NCBI GenBank assembly: GCA_973895155.1
Contig: OZ316893.1
Span: 7,130,001 to 7,194,000, forward strand
Direction: 5' to 3'
Source of the DNA: Marsupella aquatica
Lineage: Eukaryota; Marchantiophyta
DNA: 64,000 nucleotides
The position numbers and the translations under genes were made by a program. Below, one piece after another: positions 1 through 11,346 of this stretch; positions within the stretch are counted from its first letter, which is position 1, and each line of letters opens with the position of its first letter. The notes under the pieces are model-generated. The model was not told the DNA's origin and made no database searches. It saw nothing but the letters and a program-made list of their open reading frames with translations.

Positions 1-107
1 GCAGTAGGAGGAGCATTTACAGTTCAGTTTGGCAAGGCTACGTGATCCATGGGGAGTCCCGGCCTTTGTCTTGTGGAGAGCACTAAGGGATCTATGGCCA
101 GAGCGGA

Positions 108-408
108 GCTTGCAGGGCAAGCGTGAGGCCGGGCCTCATTGCAGTCTAGGATAGATCGTCGTTAGGCCTGGTACCAGCTTTGAAGTCGAGTCAACTGTGC
201 ATGCGTAACTAGACGTTCTGAATTGGAGGTGTGAGATCTGTATGTGCCCCCAAGAATGAAGTGCAATGAAGGAGGTTGAGTTCAAGATTGAGTTTGCAAG
301 GCAAGTACGGGATTGGTTTGAGTCCAATCTGCCGTCACAATCTGGAGTGAGCCGGGCTCAGGTTCAGGATTGAGCTTGCATGACAAGCACGGGGCTTGCA
401 GGGCAAGC
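108..408. repeat. Four copies of a short palindromic word (GCTTGC...GCAAGC)
   Basis: The word GCTTGCAGGGCAAGC occurs at 108-122 and 394-408. Variants are at 292-305 (GTTTGCAAGGCAAGT) and 374-388 (GCTTGCATGACAAGC). Each has 6-base inverted arms around a 3-base centre, and the flanks (GAG before, CAC/CGT/TAC after) are partly shared. This is a dispersed short repeat inside non-coding DNA of unknown function. Confidence 0.55.
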
Positions 409-2918
409 ACGTCGCAATCTGGAGTAGGCAGCCTTCGGGCCTATTGTTCGGATCAAGTGTTCTCAATGAACTATTGTGCACATCGTTGAATCTAATTGAG
501 TTTTCCTCTCAGGCCTCATTTCTCTCATGGATGTGTGTGTGTGTGAGGCAATCTGAGTGTATGATGGGACTAGCAGCGCCACTGAGAGGTGTACAGGGTG
601 CATTGAAGCGGGCTGGGTGAGGACTGTCATAGCTCTGATTGCTGAGAGTGGAATGGCAGAGTGGTGGGGCAATGGCTTAGAAGTCCCTAAGCCGGGAATC
701 AGTCAGGAGTCACTGGTTTATGGGTACATTCCGGCGGCGGAATAGAAACATACCTATGACAGTAAGCATACGTATAGACCTATGCGCACCGTAGCGCTAG
801 GCCCTGTGTGTACGGGCCCGATATGAAGACCCCTTCTCACCAGAACTATCATGAGCGCAGATCTGATCCCCAACCTTGGTTCCTTGGGATTGAGCTTGGG
901 TGATGTCGGGGGTGATGTGTGATAGAGTCTTGCTATGATAGTCTGGTGTTAAGGGCATAAATTGGTGTTTACCGGCCTTCACAACATCCCTTCGTGATCC
1001 TCAGGTACAAGGAGATGGTTTTGGCACCCATAGTGACGTTTTTGGTGTTAAGACCCATGTCAATCGCGTGACATCACCCCCTTGGCTCCTTGCCTTCGCT
1101 AGTGCCACGTCTCATTGCCCACTAGTCTCCCCGTCCCTGGGCCCTCACTCCGTGTAAAAGAAGTGGACCCCCTGTGATCGGGCACTTTTCCTGTTTACCC
1201 CTTGTTATTTCTATTTTGCTATTAAAAGTTTCCTTATTACCGGTAATAATTATAATTATTAGTTCAAAATGAATAAAAATTACCCTTCAAGCTTTCACAC
1301 GTCCTCCATGTATTAGTTAAGACTGAGGGCCCAGGGCTCCCCATGCTAAGTCCTCCCCGGATGGCCTATCCGGGCCTGGACCATAAGGGAGCTCGGCGTC
1401 GGAGTTAAGGTAGTCAAGTTCCGTGACTTGATGCCATGGGCAACGGACACTTGGGGCGCGAGTTATGACCCGATCCGGGTTTGGCCGATCGGGGGCCTTG
1501 AGTGGCGATGAGATCTGAGGGCCTAGGCATGAGCACTGGGCCGGCCTGATCACAACGGGCTAAGGCACTTTGCTTGCGGACGCATAACTAGGAAGTTATG
1601 GGCATTGTCAGTTGGTGGCGCGCCTAGACATGCGAGATAGGGTCCGGGTTAGGGACCAAAAGTTTGGGGACCAAAGTTGGTCCGGGGGTGGCAGGTCTCC
1701 AAAAGCATATATGAGGGGAGTTGTGTCTCCTTGGGGGCTAAAAGCCAGGTTCCATGGGCCAGGGGTAGGGAGTACGGTCACTCCCTCTGACATCCCCTAG
1801 GGCCCAAATACACCGTATGCCAAGGTGTATACAATATTTTAAATATATGAATTTTGACTCAGGAGCCAATGAGAATGCCTTGTATCGTTCGTATACAGGG
1901 GCAGGGGGTACCCCTGAAGTTTAAGAGGGAGTGTGAGGGAAAATCATACTCCTTGATATAGTATTTGTACACCCTTCAGTCCCTGGAAAAGCTGCAATCT
2001 TATTGGCTTAAAAATTCTGACAGCATCCGTACTCCTTACTCCCAGCCCCATGGAACCTAGCCCTAAGGGCGAGCCAAAGTCGTGAGCCGCAGCGGTCACG
2101 ACACTAGGGGAAAATGCCAAACGGAAACAGCAATAACTTCCCAGTGAGAAGTCCATTGGGGAACTTCTTGGGTGTGCTGGAAAGCTCTCAAGGAGGGTTA
2201 TATCCTCCTGAGCTCAGCTAGGTCTGGGGGCGCCATAGGTTCTTGAGGTTTGCGGGTGTCATCTCGCCCGCTTGCCAAATCCTACCGAAACAACAGCCGA
2301 GCCGCGTTTAGTCTCTCAAGGGAGCTTGCATGGGGGAGGCAAGGCCAAGTAGGCGTGGAGGTTGAGTTCCAAGGGCACTTGGCCCCTAGACCATCAGTGG
2401 GCGGGAACCAAGAGTTAGTTGCTAAAGTCAAGGTCGTTCTGGTCCCGACGTGTTGGGACAAGCTATGTTATTTGGGCCATGAGCATGTCTTGAGGGCAGG
2501 GCGGTCAGTTGGTGATGGATAGGTACAAGGGGGAACCCGGGTTGTGCCCAAGGAAGGAGCTGTTTTGGACAAATAGTGGGCTTCGGTTCTGATTCCGGCT
2601 TATGGCATCGGGAGGACCTACCGCTGACCTACTTACCAATGTTTGTTGAACTTGAGTTAGGATGCTAGACTAGGGAGATCTAGATCCTGAAGGGTTACTT
2701 AATGGGACGCTTGGTTGGTTGTGCAGACAGTGAGGACCATTGAGTAGCTGTCATGTTGGAGAGCAAGTGCGGCTTCATATGGGAGGGGCCGCAGGTGGTG
2801 CAAGGGGCACTAGGTTGCTTGCTTGAGGTATTCTGTGGAGGCGTTCGGGCACCAGGGGCACTTAGGCGTGGGTGTTGGGATTGGTGAGGGGGTTGGGTGG
2901 CAAGGTCCACCACTGTAA

Positions 2919-3037
2919 GCAATGTTGAGTGGAAATGTTGTCAACAAAGATGTTCCATAAGAATGAGCGGTTGTCAATAGTAAATGATGTTGAGTGAAAA
3001 TGTAGTCAACAAAGATGTTCCAAAAATGCGAGGTTGT
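2919..3037. repeat. Imperfect tandem duplication, about 65-base unit
   Basis: Two adjacent copies share the words ATGTTGAGTG, GTCAACAAAGATGTTCCA and GAGCGGTTGT/GCGAGGTTGT. The second copy starts about 65 bases after the first. The copies differ by several substitutions and small gaps, so the duplication is not recent. No gene is associated. Confidence 0.7.
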
Positions 3038-3332
3038 TTGCAAGATTGGGACAAGCACTCTCAAGTTCAAGCTTTACCCATGGAAACCTCATCAAAGTCA
3101 TCAAATGAAATGTCCCTTCAAATCTACAACTATAATAAGTGATCACGTCTTTTTTCGTCATTCTCCCAATACAAAAAATCTCTTTGAGAGACATAGTGGA
3201 GCACATTTGAATGAGGGTTAGCCTTTTCCATTACTTGGGGCCCATTGTGTACATTTGGGGAGTGCTATTATTACCAGCACCTGCATCTACATGCTATACT
3301 CAACAAATGCAAAAAACTGGGTGACAGTTTCT

Positions 3333-3375
3333 CGAGAGATATATATGCTTAGTAGACCCCCTTCTTGAAAAAGAT
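3333..3375 (+). repeat. Fragment of dispersed repeat family R1
   Basis: The segment around ATGCTTAGTAGACCCCCTTC is found again, in reverse orientation, near 19835-19875. It is a short piece of a family also present at 7562-7680, 19685-19875 and, more divergently, 39770-39965. The shared words are of the type GCTTAATCAACCCCCT and GGGGGTCAATCAAGCAAATACC. Confidence 0.55.
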
Positions 3376-3399
3376 TGTGACGGGGTCCCCGTCACTGAA

Positions 3400-4705
3400 A
3401 ATCCTCGATAATTGTTTAACTGGGCTGTGCCGTGTAAATAACCATTGTAAATACAGAGTTTTTTTTATTTTTGAAGTTACTTTCATCATTATAATTTGGT
3501 AATGCCCGGGGCGCTTAACTTATTCTTTTTCTCGCTCACAATAGTCCTGAGGTTTACGACGACCTAAGCTAGCAATTGTAGAATTTACCGTTTAACTTGG
3601 GCTATTTTTGAGACCTTGCTAAGTTTTATGGTTTAGGGGGGCTTTTAAACAAAAATAATAATAAATAAAGGGGGAAACCCTTGTAAATAAGGAGGAGAGG
3701 CGAAAGAGCTGCCGGGGCAAGGAAGGCACCCCCTACAGGCATGAGGGGGAATTAAATTCCCCCGACCTTGGGTGGCGTTGCCGGGGCAAGCAAGGCGCAA
3801 GGCGCGACTGGGCGTGACCAGGGAGGAAAATAAAAGGGCAGGGGGGATTAAAACCCCCGTGAGGGAGGCGAGCCAGACCGGGCCCCGCGAGCCATGAGTT
3901 AGATGGCACCCGGGAGACCCAGCCCCCTTGCATAGGGAGGCGTGCTAGGCAGGGCAAGGCGCGAGCACCGTGGCAAGGCGAAAGGGGCTGCCGGGCGCTT
4001 AGAGATTTAGGGAGAAATGGGGGGGTTAAATCCCCCAATAAAGGCCCCGCGAGTACTAAGACAGGTGGCGCTCGCGGTAGCAGGCCTTGCATAGGGAGAG
4101 GCGCCGCGACGTAGCAGCAGCGAGGCACTATCGGGGCCAAGGAGCGCGCAGGAGTAGGCGTACAAGGGGAGGGATTAAAGGGGGTTAAATACCCCATTGG
4201 CGCCGCCGCGCGGTGGGAGGCGCATGGACATGAGGCGCATGGACGTGAGGACTGGAGTTAAAAGGGGAGAACTTGGTTCCCCTTTGTTCTGTTTTGTTTT
4301 TTTCCTTTGGTTTTTTCCTCTCCTTTCTCCGCCGCGAGCAATTTCCCTCATTGCCGAAAGCAATTTCCCTCATTGCCAAAAGCTCTCTCTAGCTCTTGCA
4401 ATTATTTTTGAAGCTCTCTCATGGTTGATTATTGGAGATTGGTGGCTCACTTTTTCCAGGCATTAGCAGCGGCGGCATTGAGTGGCTTCTGGGGAAATTG
4501 AGGGTGGTTTTTGATCGGGATACGGGGGACTGTTCGGGCCAGGATTTGAATATGGTGACGGGATTTTGTGATTGCGTATCTTTCTGGAGCATGGATGCTT
4601 GACCAGCCCAAGTTCAGTGCGGCTCGCATTCGTAGATACAAGGCCGCTTACCGTCAGTACATTGCGATATTGATTGAGAGGGAAAGATAAGAAAGAAGGG
4701 CAGCA
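3400..4705. other. GC-rich palindrome-bearing region upstream of the coiled-coil gene
   Basis: No convincing gene. From 3650 the sequence becomes G-rich and carries five palindromes of the kind GGGGG-(A/T-rich centre)-CCCCC, listed separately. A minus-strand open frame across 3733-4197 encodes proline-rich, low-complexity sequence and exists because the DNA is GC-rich; I do not call it. The last 300 bases before 4706 are the probable leader of the downstream gene. The region may be the 5' part of a repeated element that includes that gene. Confidence 0.5.
3745..4285. repeat. Cluster of five GC-capped palindromes
   Basis: Palindromes lie at 3745-3763 (GGGGGAATT-A-AATTCCCCC, perfect), 3841-3858, 4019-4036, 4181-4195 and 4261-4285. 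Each has a run of G, an A/T-rich centre containing TTAAA and a run of C. The intervening sequence repeats words such as GAGGCG, GGCAAGGCGC and CCCCGCGAG. This looks like a degraded array of a hairpin-bearing unit with spacings of 80-180 bases. Confidence 0.65.
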
Positions 4706-6455
4706 ATGAGCACCGGGCCAGCAGCAAGCCCCGCACCGGTTACGAGGAAGGTATTTTGTCAAATTTATCCCAAGACCTCCGCCAAGGTGATGGAGGATTG
4801 TAGGAATATTTTTCAAGCCACCGGGCTCACGGAGTTCATGAAGGTGGAGATTACAATCCCTTTGGGGAAGAGTTGGAACATTGAGGCCGGGATGGAGTTA
4901 CGTACGGAAGAAATCTACTTTGAATGTCTCCAACGGGTAGTGCCCCATGTGGAGTTAGCTAAGCTTCTGTTTCTAGAGAACCAACAATTCTCATTCACAC
5001 CTCGAAACATAAGGGGAGAGCTCACATTGACAATGGTGGCCGGTTGGGTGATTAATCCCACCTCCACTACTTCCATTCCTCTTTCCGCCATCAAGGATGC
5101 TGAGCACAAGGGATTTCTGGCCAAGGTTCATCAACGGGTTCTTGGTAACGTGCAATCCGGGGTGGTGAATGGAGAGCATTTCGTGGTAGCTATGGACATC
5201 AAGAACTATCCAGCCCATGTGTACGGATGGTGGTACTACGGGTTGAAGAAGTTATTGGACGCCGATCCCGGGAGTGTGAAACCAGGTGGGGCTGTACATT
5301 TGACGGGGTCAGTTTTGTTGGCCAAAGCAGAAGGGTGGATTGTTTCCCCGGGACAGGAAGACTCTGGATCATCCCTTACCACGGAAATCAGGAGTATTGC
5401 CACTACCATCTTGGGGAAACTAACGGAGGGATCATCGTCGGCGGTTGGGGATGATAATAGAGAGGAAGAAAACCAGGATGAGGACTCCACATTGGAGTGG
5501 CTTGAATCACTTGTGGGAGATCCAGAGGAGCCCTTGGTCTACAACATTCCTGATGTCTACCTGGCGGAGTTACAGGATTTCCGTGAGGGAGTCCATGAGG
5601 GACTCAAGCTAGTCCACGCATTGAGAGATTCTCTCAAGCAGGCCACCGCCAGAGTAGAGACTTTGGAGCAGAGTGCCCTATCTATGAAGGAGGTGATCAA
5701 GGCCAAGGAGGAGGCCATTCATGAGAAGGTTAAGCTTCTCCAAGCAGCTCACGTAGAGATCTTCAACTTGAAAGGAGCCTTGTCCACCAAGGCCAAGGAA
5801 GCGGAAGAGGTTGGAGTATTGAAACAAGCATTGGCCAAAGAGAAGCAGAATTTTGGAGAAGTGGTGGAGTTAAGAGCCCAGGTGGGAGCACTACGGAGTC
5901 AAATGGTGATCTTTGAGACAAGGGCTAAGAGGAGTGAGGCCTTGAGTCTGGGGAAACGGAAGAGCCCCTGCACACCTAGCTCCACTTTCCCCGGATTTGA
6001 TCTCCAGGGCCATTGAGATGGTGGTGAAGGAAGTCAGTGGGAAGTATGGACCCCTGTTGGATGCAGCCAAGAAGAGTCAAGAGAAGAGCAAGAGCTTAGA
6101 GAAGAAGCTCAGGGAGGTACGTAAATTGTTACGAGAGGCTCAGGTCAACACGGGGACCCCGGGGATGCCACCCCGATCTGTCACCCCTGGGACTCCCATG
6201 GCCACCGGGCAGGTTTTACCATTGGAGTTGCGGTCCGGTGAAGAGGCGGCCTTATGGAAGGACACCATTGGTGAGGGGTACATCAAGGCGTGGCAGGCCT
6301 TGGCCAATTTGAGGAAGCAGGGGAGCACTAGCACAAGAAGTACCCCAGTGAAGAAGAAGAGGAGTGAAGTGGCACTCACTCCAGTGGAGAGTGATGAGGA
6401 GGCCCACTCACGGGGCTCAAGCCAGGGCACCGTGAGTGAAGAGGAGGAGGATTAG
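4706..6455 (+). pseudogene. Coiled-coil protein gene interrupted by a frame change (possible retroelement gag-like or lineage-specific gene)
   Basis: The first frame runs from the ATG at 4706 to a stop at 6016 (436 residues). A second frame carries on the same kind of sequence from about 5954-5997 to 6455 (about 152 residues from 5997). Residues 1-205 look globular and soluble, with no signal peptide. An acidic stretch (EEENQDEDS) follows near 250-265, then an alanine/glutamate/lysine-rich heptad region from about 285 to 405 that predicts a coiled coil. The second frame continues with another lysine/glutamate coiled-coil stretch, a proline/threonine linker and an acidic tail (SEEEED). Removing one base near the CCCCGG run at about 5988-5994 would join the frames, so one inserted base is the simplest explanation. 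A sequencing error is equally possible, or a programmed frameshift. I recognise no family. The GC-rich repeated flanks and the LTR-like 3' flank suggest it belongs to a repeated element. Confidence 0.55.
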
Positions 6456-7400
6456 AGTGTTCGTACGGATGTGGTTATACGGCCCCTTGACTTTCCAAAT
6501 TTTTTGTGAGGGGTCACTCACGGGCTTTTTGGAAAGAGCTCGCGGAGCTGATTCCAACAAGAGGCAGCGCTCCTCAAACGGAGCAAGGATGAGCAAGTTA
6601 GGGCCCGACGAAGTTGGGTTTACGGGATACTGAAACGGCCATAACTTGGTCGTCCATTGTCCGTTTCAAGAGAGGTTGAGTAATTCATGATCAGGAGGAG
6701 GAGGGCTATCCAAGGATGAACTCAGAAGTTCAAGTGGAAGGGCACCTAGTTTCGGCCATTGTGGGGTTCCTTGCAATTTCACGGTTCACGGAGTAATGTT
6801 GGGGCGTCGTCGAAGGCACCGTCGGCCCCATTGTTAGTTTAGGGTTTAGGGTTTTAGAAGCTTGTGTGTGCCGCATGCTTTTAGTTTAGGGGTTTCTTAG
6901 TGAAGGGTTTAGCGGCGCCGCTAGGGTAAGCCGCCATCGTTGTGGCCCCGTGAGGGGTGCTTTGGTGTGTTTTTTGGTATTTAAGGGGAGAGCCCCGGAG
7001 TAGTTAGGGGGGGAACTCAGTCTAGTGTTGGTGTTAGGGAAGTTAGCTCATAGCCAGAAGGGAAATTAAAGCTAGAGTAGTGAGGTAGAGGTGTAGCGCT
7101 TGCCCTAGTGAGGCAGGAGTTGGGCAGACGACAGGAGGCCAGGTTGTCCTTGCAATGTGTTACCACTTTTTTCCAAAAGATATGGATTTGGTTTCATTGA
7201 TTCCTCAAGTTTTGGTGTGGCGTCATCGTTTTTGGCTCACGATTGTGTTCTTTCCCAAGAAGTGTCTAAGGAATACTTGCACGGGTTGGTCGACCGTGTG
7301 AGTAGGTGGGGTGGTGACAGCACTCCACCAGCGACCAGTAGGAGTGTGTGTGGCGTAGTCCATGGGACTTGATCAAAAGCAGAGGGACTAGTCAGTAGAC
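6456..7400 (+). other. LTR-like / leader-like 3' flank of the coiled-coil gene
   Basis: No gene. The stretch contains a small GAAACGG...CCGTTTC inverted repeat (6632-6667), a telomere-like tract (6838-6857), a TATA-like TATTTAAG at 6979-6986 in GGTATTTAAGGGG, and a purine-rich leader-like run after it. A TATA box followed by a G-rich leader is what an LTR U3-R-U5 would show, but I found no matching second LTR upstream of 4706. The role as an LTR or as a downstream promoter is inference. Confidence 0.35.
6838..6857 (+). promoter_or_regulatory. Telomere-like tract / telobox (TTTAGGG)2
   Basis: TTTAGGGTTTAGGGTTTTAG is two and a half units of the Arabidopsis-type plant telomere repeat. Short interstitial copies (teloboxes, AAACCCTAA on the other strand) are common in plant promoters of growth-related genes. 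Here it lies 120 bases upstream of a TATA-like element. Whether it functions is unknown. Confidence 0.5.
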
Positions 7401-7561
7401 TTGATCAAAAATTACATTTCCGGGAGCGGAAATAAACATACTCATCCTACATGCAATAGAATCCTAATAGCGTCCCTCCATGTTCCTGTCATACGATAAC
7501 AAACGATTTTAGTAGGAGTAAATACGTACTTGTTGTGTAAATCGTGTGATAAGTAGGTGAC

Positions 7562-7680
7562 AAAGATTGCTTAATCAACCCCCTCCATGCTTTTCTCCAA
7601 TCTGGACCGTTGATAGACCTCAGGGGGTTGATCAAGTAACAAGTTTCATTTTGGGGGTCAATCAAGCAAATACCTCGTGA
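7562..7680 (+). repeat. Dispersed repeat family R1, hairpin-forming copy
   Basis: The copy contains GCTTAATCAACCCCCTCCA, then AGGGGGTTGATCAAGTAAC, then GGGGGTCAATCAAGCAAATACC. The first two are near inverted repeats of each other, so the segment can fold. The same sequence appears in reverse orientation at 19685-19875, and a diverged tandem pair lies at 39779-39965. It is probably a non-autonomous element or a fragment of one. Confidence 0.6.
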
Positions 7681-7972
7681 CTTCTCTCAAGCTTAGATTT
7701 CAATCAGTATTCAATAGTGCCAATCAATGTGAGATGCAGTAGACATCAGTAGACACAGACATGTATTTAGTTGCTGTAAGCATGGATTTAATAGAATCCA
7801 CTGATGTTTTCCCTGTATCTGAATCATGAGATCAATTTCTAAATGCTCATGCTAAATTACTGAGTGAAGATAATCAAGATGAGTCCACTGAGAAACCGAC
7901 TAAATTCCCTGCCATCAAGTGATTTGGCTTGGTACCAAACCCGAGGCCAAACCAAGGGACGCTGGCTACCCT

Positions 7973-7975
7973 AGT
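7973..7975. other. Left target-site duplication of the Harbinger element (AGT)
   Basis: AGT directly precedes the left terminal repeat, and AGT directly follows the right one at 13487-13489. A 3-base duplication is the family rule for PIF/Harbinger, although the usual target is TWA. The surrounding CTAGTAG is partly palindromic, so the boundary could shift by one base. Confidence 0.6.
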
Positions 7976-7992
7976 AGGGCGTCTCAAATATG
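7976..7992 (+). repeat. Left terminal inverted repeat of the Harbinger element
   Basis: AGGGCGTCTCAAATATG pairs with the right end at 13470-13486 with one mismatch (G/A at position 6). The similarity then breaks and resumes at a shared GTGTCCGGAC about 100 bases inside. Confidence 0.85.
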
Positions 7993-9824
7993 AGGCGTCT
8001 CGGACTTTTTGTTGGACCGGGGGTCAGCGGTCAGGGACGAGGGCCAAAGGTGGTCGGTCGCCCATTTTTGTGACCTCTATTTTGTGTCCGGACGAGTTGC
8101 CGTGACCGCAAACTTCCAGCCAAGGTTTATGGTTAAGTTAACTTAACCAGCCAGTGACTGCCCGTCTGCCAAACGGGCTGTTTGAAAGTGCAAGGTTCGA
8201 CTGTGAGAAACATCGGTTTCAATCCAATAAGCACCTTCGACACTACACCAACAAAAGGTCAGGGCTGTGTGCGAGTTGCTCAGCTGCTACCTCACGCCAT
8301 CTTTTTGGTGGTACCTCAATTTGAAGTTGCATCTAAAGCTGGATGGACAGGAGTGTGCGTGATGAGTTGTGCTCCCTCACTTACTGGAGTGGAGACCGAT
8401 TGATTGATTTTATTTTGCTCGACTCCTCTCGCTCCTTGCTGTTGGTACGACTCGCTCTGTCACTCTCTTTGCTCCTCTGCTCCTCTGCCTTGTGCCTAGG
8501 TTCTATCGTTCAGCTGGAGCATAAGGGACTGGAGGCAGCGGATGACGACTTCATATAGCAGCCCAGGAGCCCCTGAGTCTTGGTGAATTTGACCTAGACT
8601 CGTTGGGAGACTCGTTACTCTATAGTGTAGTCTCTCTAGCTATTGAAAATTTGTGTTCACACCTGTGTAGGAAATTGCTACCATGCTGTAGCTTTGAATG
8701 AATCATGTGGAGCAGAGAATTGAAATGATGTGTTGCAATTCGTTTTTGCCTGAGGCCATATGAGTTGCTCGAGGAGTATTGCAGTAATTGAGTGCAATTA
8801 GGTAAGTAAATGATGAATGTGTAATATGCACTGTAACTCTACATGTGTAACTAAGAAATTGAGTTTTCTTCACAACAGGGGAAAAGAATTAGCCAACGGG
8901 AGAACGGGCTTGAAATTGAAGCAGCTCCTAGTACTGTTAGGCTCTAGCCACCATGCCAAGCCAGCTGCATTTGCAAGAAAATTTCAGCTCAAAGTCGATA
9001 TCAAACATTGAAAAGGAGGTGGTGTGCTTCACCATTGCAATGCCACACATGACGGCGATGATTTTCTGGCTACCAATTGTTCCCAGATAGAACCTTCGGC
9101 CTACAAAACAAATTCAAAACAAAAAGCTTGTTTAGATTAATACATGCAAAACGGGCATTCAGTGGACGTTGCTAAGGAAGTTTGATCCTCCAAGGTAATG
9201 TTCTCAGTACTTTATCCACTGTATTGATTGCAAGCATTTCATAGATTTTGAATATTTATTTAATGAATTAACTACGACCGAGCTGAGGAACTTGCAATTA
9301 AACTGTCGGTTTATAAAATTCTGTACTAATTTAGCCTGGACATGGTAACTTGATGCATTCTCTCATTTGCCCCCTAAAGCAATGAATTACGAGTGTAACT
9401 TGTTGACTCCTTGGTGACTAAGACGATTTTTTATTCCTAATGTTTTTGGCATAGTTGTCTGTATGGCTGAGTGAACTTTCTTTTCAGACGTAGAGAATAA
9501 TAGGGTTGATGACAAAAGCCATCAATTTCCACAAGCGCTTGTCTGAGCAGGAAATTCAGTGTTCATGTAAAAAATCCGTATCCCTCGAAAATCATATGTG
9601 CAGTCCAGCCGACTCTGGCCTTCCATGCAATTAAATCTCCTTGTGGCATTTCCTGTTTGGAGAGCCTATGTTTTGGTTCCAGCTGAAGCAGGTTTATGTT
9701 GTTAGTGGAGATAGCAAACCGTTGAAAGCTCTGTCAGATTTTGGTGTCAAATGTACTTTGTTTTGTCAAGTTCTTAGTGACAGTCCTGCTTGTTCTATTT
9801 TTCAGATTTGTCATTTCATTCAAG
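7993..9824. other. Non-coding left arm of the Harbinger element
   Basis: About 1.8 kb lies between the left end and the transposase ATG. Open frames here are short and overlapping. The sequence holds the subterminal GTGTCCGGAC at 8084-8093 and presumably the transposase promoter. A pyrimidine tract with CAG at about 9796-9805 (TTCTATTTTTCAG) looks like a splice acceptor 20 bases before the ATG, so a 5' UTR intron is possible. Confidence 0.5.
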
Positions 9825-11346
9825 ATGCCTCAAATTTCAGACCGCCAAAAACAATTGAGAGTGGTCAAGCAAAACCTTGAATTCTGTATTGCTCTTCAAA
9901 GCTCATCTAGTGACTCTGATGTGGACTCCATCAACACTGTTGGATCACTTGAGTCAATTGAAATCACCAATTTTGACACAGATACAGAGGATGACACCAC
10001 ATTTCACCTGGATTCCTCATCAGACTCGGACAGAGGAGAAGAGCAAGGGGAGTTTGATGCTAACCCAACTGACCTGTTTGAGTTATATTTCGTCCTGTAC
10101 AATACCCAGTATTTTGTGCCTCGTCATGTTACAACCAAGTCGAATGAATTTGCAACACAATTTTTCCATAATTTGCCTGACAGATTGTTTCGTCAACTCA
10201 CAAGGATGAGTAAGACCTCTTTTTTTCATTTGCTAGACTTGATTGTGCCTCACCCAATCTTTCAAAACAATTCAAATTATGATCAGACACCTATTGTTCG
10301 TCAACTGGCTGTTTGTCTAGACCGCCTGGGGCATCAAGGGAATGGAGCATGCTTGAACCACATGATTCCTACTTGGGGTGTTAGCAATGGGAGTTTGATT
10401 AATTTTTCTAGCCGATGTTTTAAGGCACTGGAAAGTGTGCTTGCAGACCAGATTTCATGGCCTACCAGATCTGAAAGGTACTTGCTTAATGAGGAATTTG
10501 CAAAGCATGGATTTCCTGGTTGTGTTGGTCTCATAGACGGATCTCTCCTTCCATTATCACAATGGCCAAAGGCACATGGAGAGTGCTACTATGATTGCAA
10601 GTGCAACTACTCTGTGAATGTCCAGGTGGTCTGTGATCACCGTCGAAAGATTATTTTTATGTTCACAGGTAATTCCTCCTCTCCCTTCATTGCAATATTG
10701 TGCAGATTTGAATTCGAAGCCATTTGCTTGGATTTGTCTCATCTAAATTATGTATCATTTCTTCTGCCAAATTGCAGGGATGCCCGGATCATGCTCAGAC
10801 CTCACTTGCGTGAGGCGGTCCCCTCTATGGCAATATTGCACTGATGTTCAAAGTAACATGCTTTTTGATGATGAACAACATATTATCGGTGATTCCGGAT
10901 ACCAGGCATTGCCACATCTTGTTTGTGCTTTTAAGAGGGCGGACATTGTACTTGATAAAGAAGATTTCAACACATGTGTCGCCAAGTGTTGTGTTACAAA
11001 CGAGCATTGCATTGGCGTTCTAAAGTCACGATGGCATTCACTGAAGGAGATCAGAGTTCAATTGAATAAAAAGAAAGACAGTGTGTGGATGTTTAGGTGG
11101 GTAATGCTATGCGGTAAATTACACAATTATGTCATGAGTCAAAATGACGAGTGGACACTAGATGATGAGGAAATAGAATTACCAGAGGTCCTGCCCAATG
11201 AGGAGGTAGGGGCTACTGAATGCACTGGGCGAGTTTCAACGCGAGGGATTATAGCAGCGGGCAATGCTTTGTTAGTAAGAGTGATGGACGAGGCTTTGGC
11301 ATTCAACAGACAACATGGAAGGTTTTTGTGGTCTCCTAGGGAGTAG
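9825..11346 (+). CDS. PIF/Harbinger transposase (DDE_Tnp_4 nuclease), two exons
   Basis: This is the catalytic protein of the surrounding transposon; it cuts and joins the element ends in the nucleus. The exons are 9825-10668 and 10778-11346 and give 470 residues. The intron (109 bases, GTAATT...TTGCAG) is phase 1 and restores a continuous conserved block (FMFTG|MPGSCSD). The open frame extends upstream to 9741, but the added residues are hydrophobic and the ATG at 9825 (MPQISDRQ) fits better. An acidic/serine-rich N-terminal region is followed by a helical region and then the nuclease core. The core shows LIDGS (Asp about 238), MPGSCSD (Asp about 289), GDSGYQALPHL (Asp about 320) and TNEHCIGVLKSRW (Glu about 357). 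These correspond to the family blocks with the DDE triad, so the active site looks intact. The C-terminal tail is acidic. Confidence 0.9.

Larger units (their letters stand above)
1..3300. other. Gene-free stretch with small palindromic and duplicated motifs
   Basis: No open frame here looks like a protein gene: the frames are under 90 codons, overlap on both strands and match no family I recognise. A short palindromic word, GCTTGCAGGGCAAGC, occurs near 108 and 394, with variants near 292 and 374. A roughly 65-base imperfect duplication lies at 2919-3037. The base composition is mixed and there is an AT-rich patch around 1200-1300. I see no promoter or RNA gene that I could defend. Confidence 0.6.

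Noticed and set aside
3733-4197. 154-codon minus-strand frame
   Set aside because: Proline/leucine-rich, low complexity, produced by GC-rich repeated DNA; no family resemblance.
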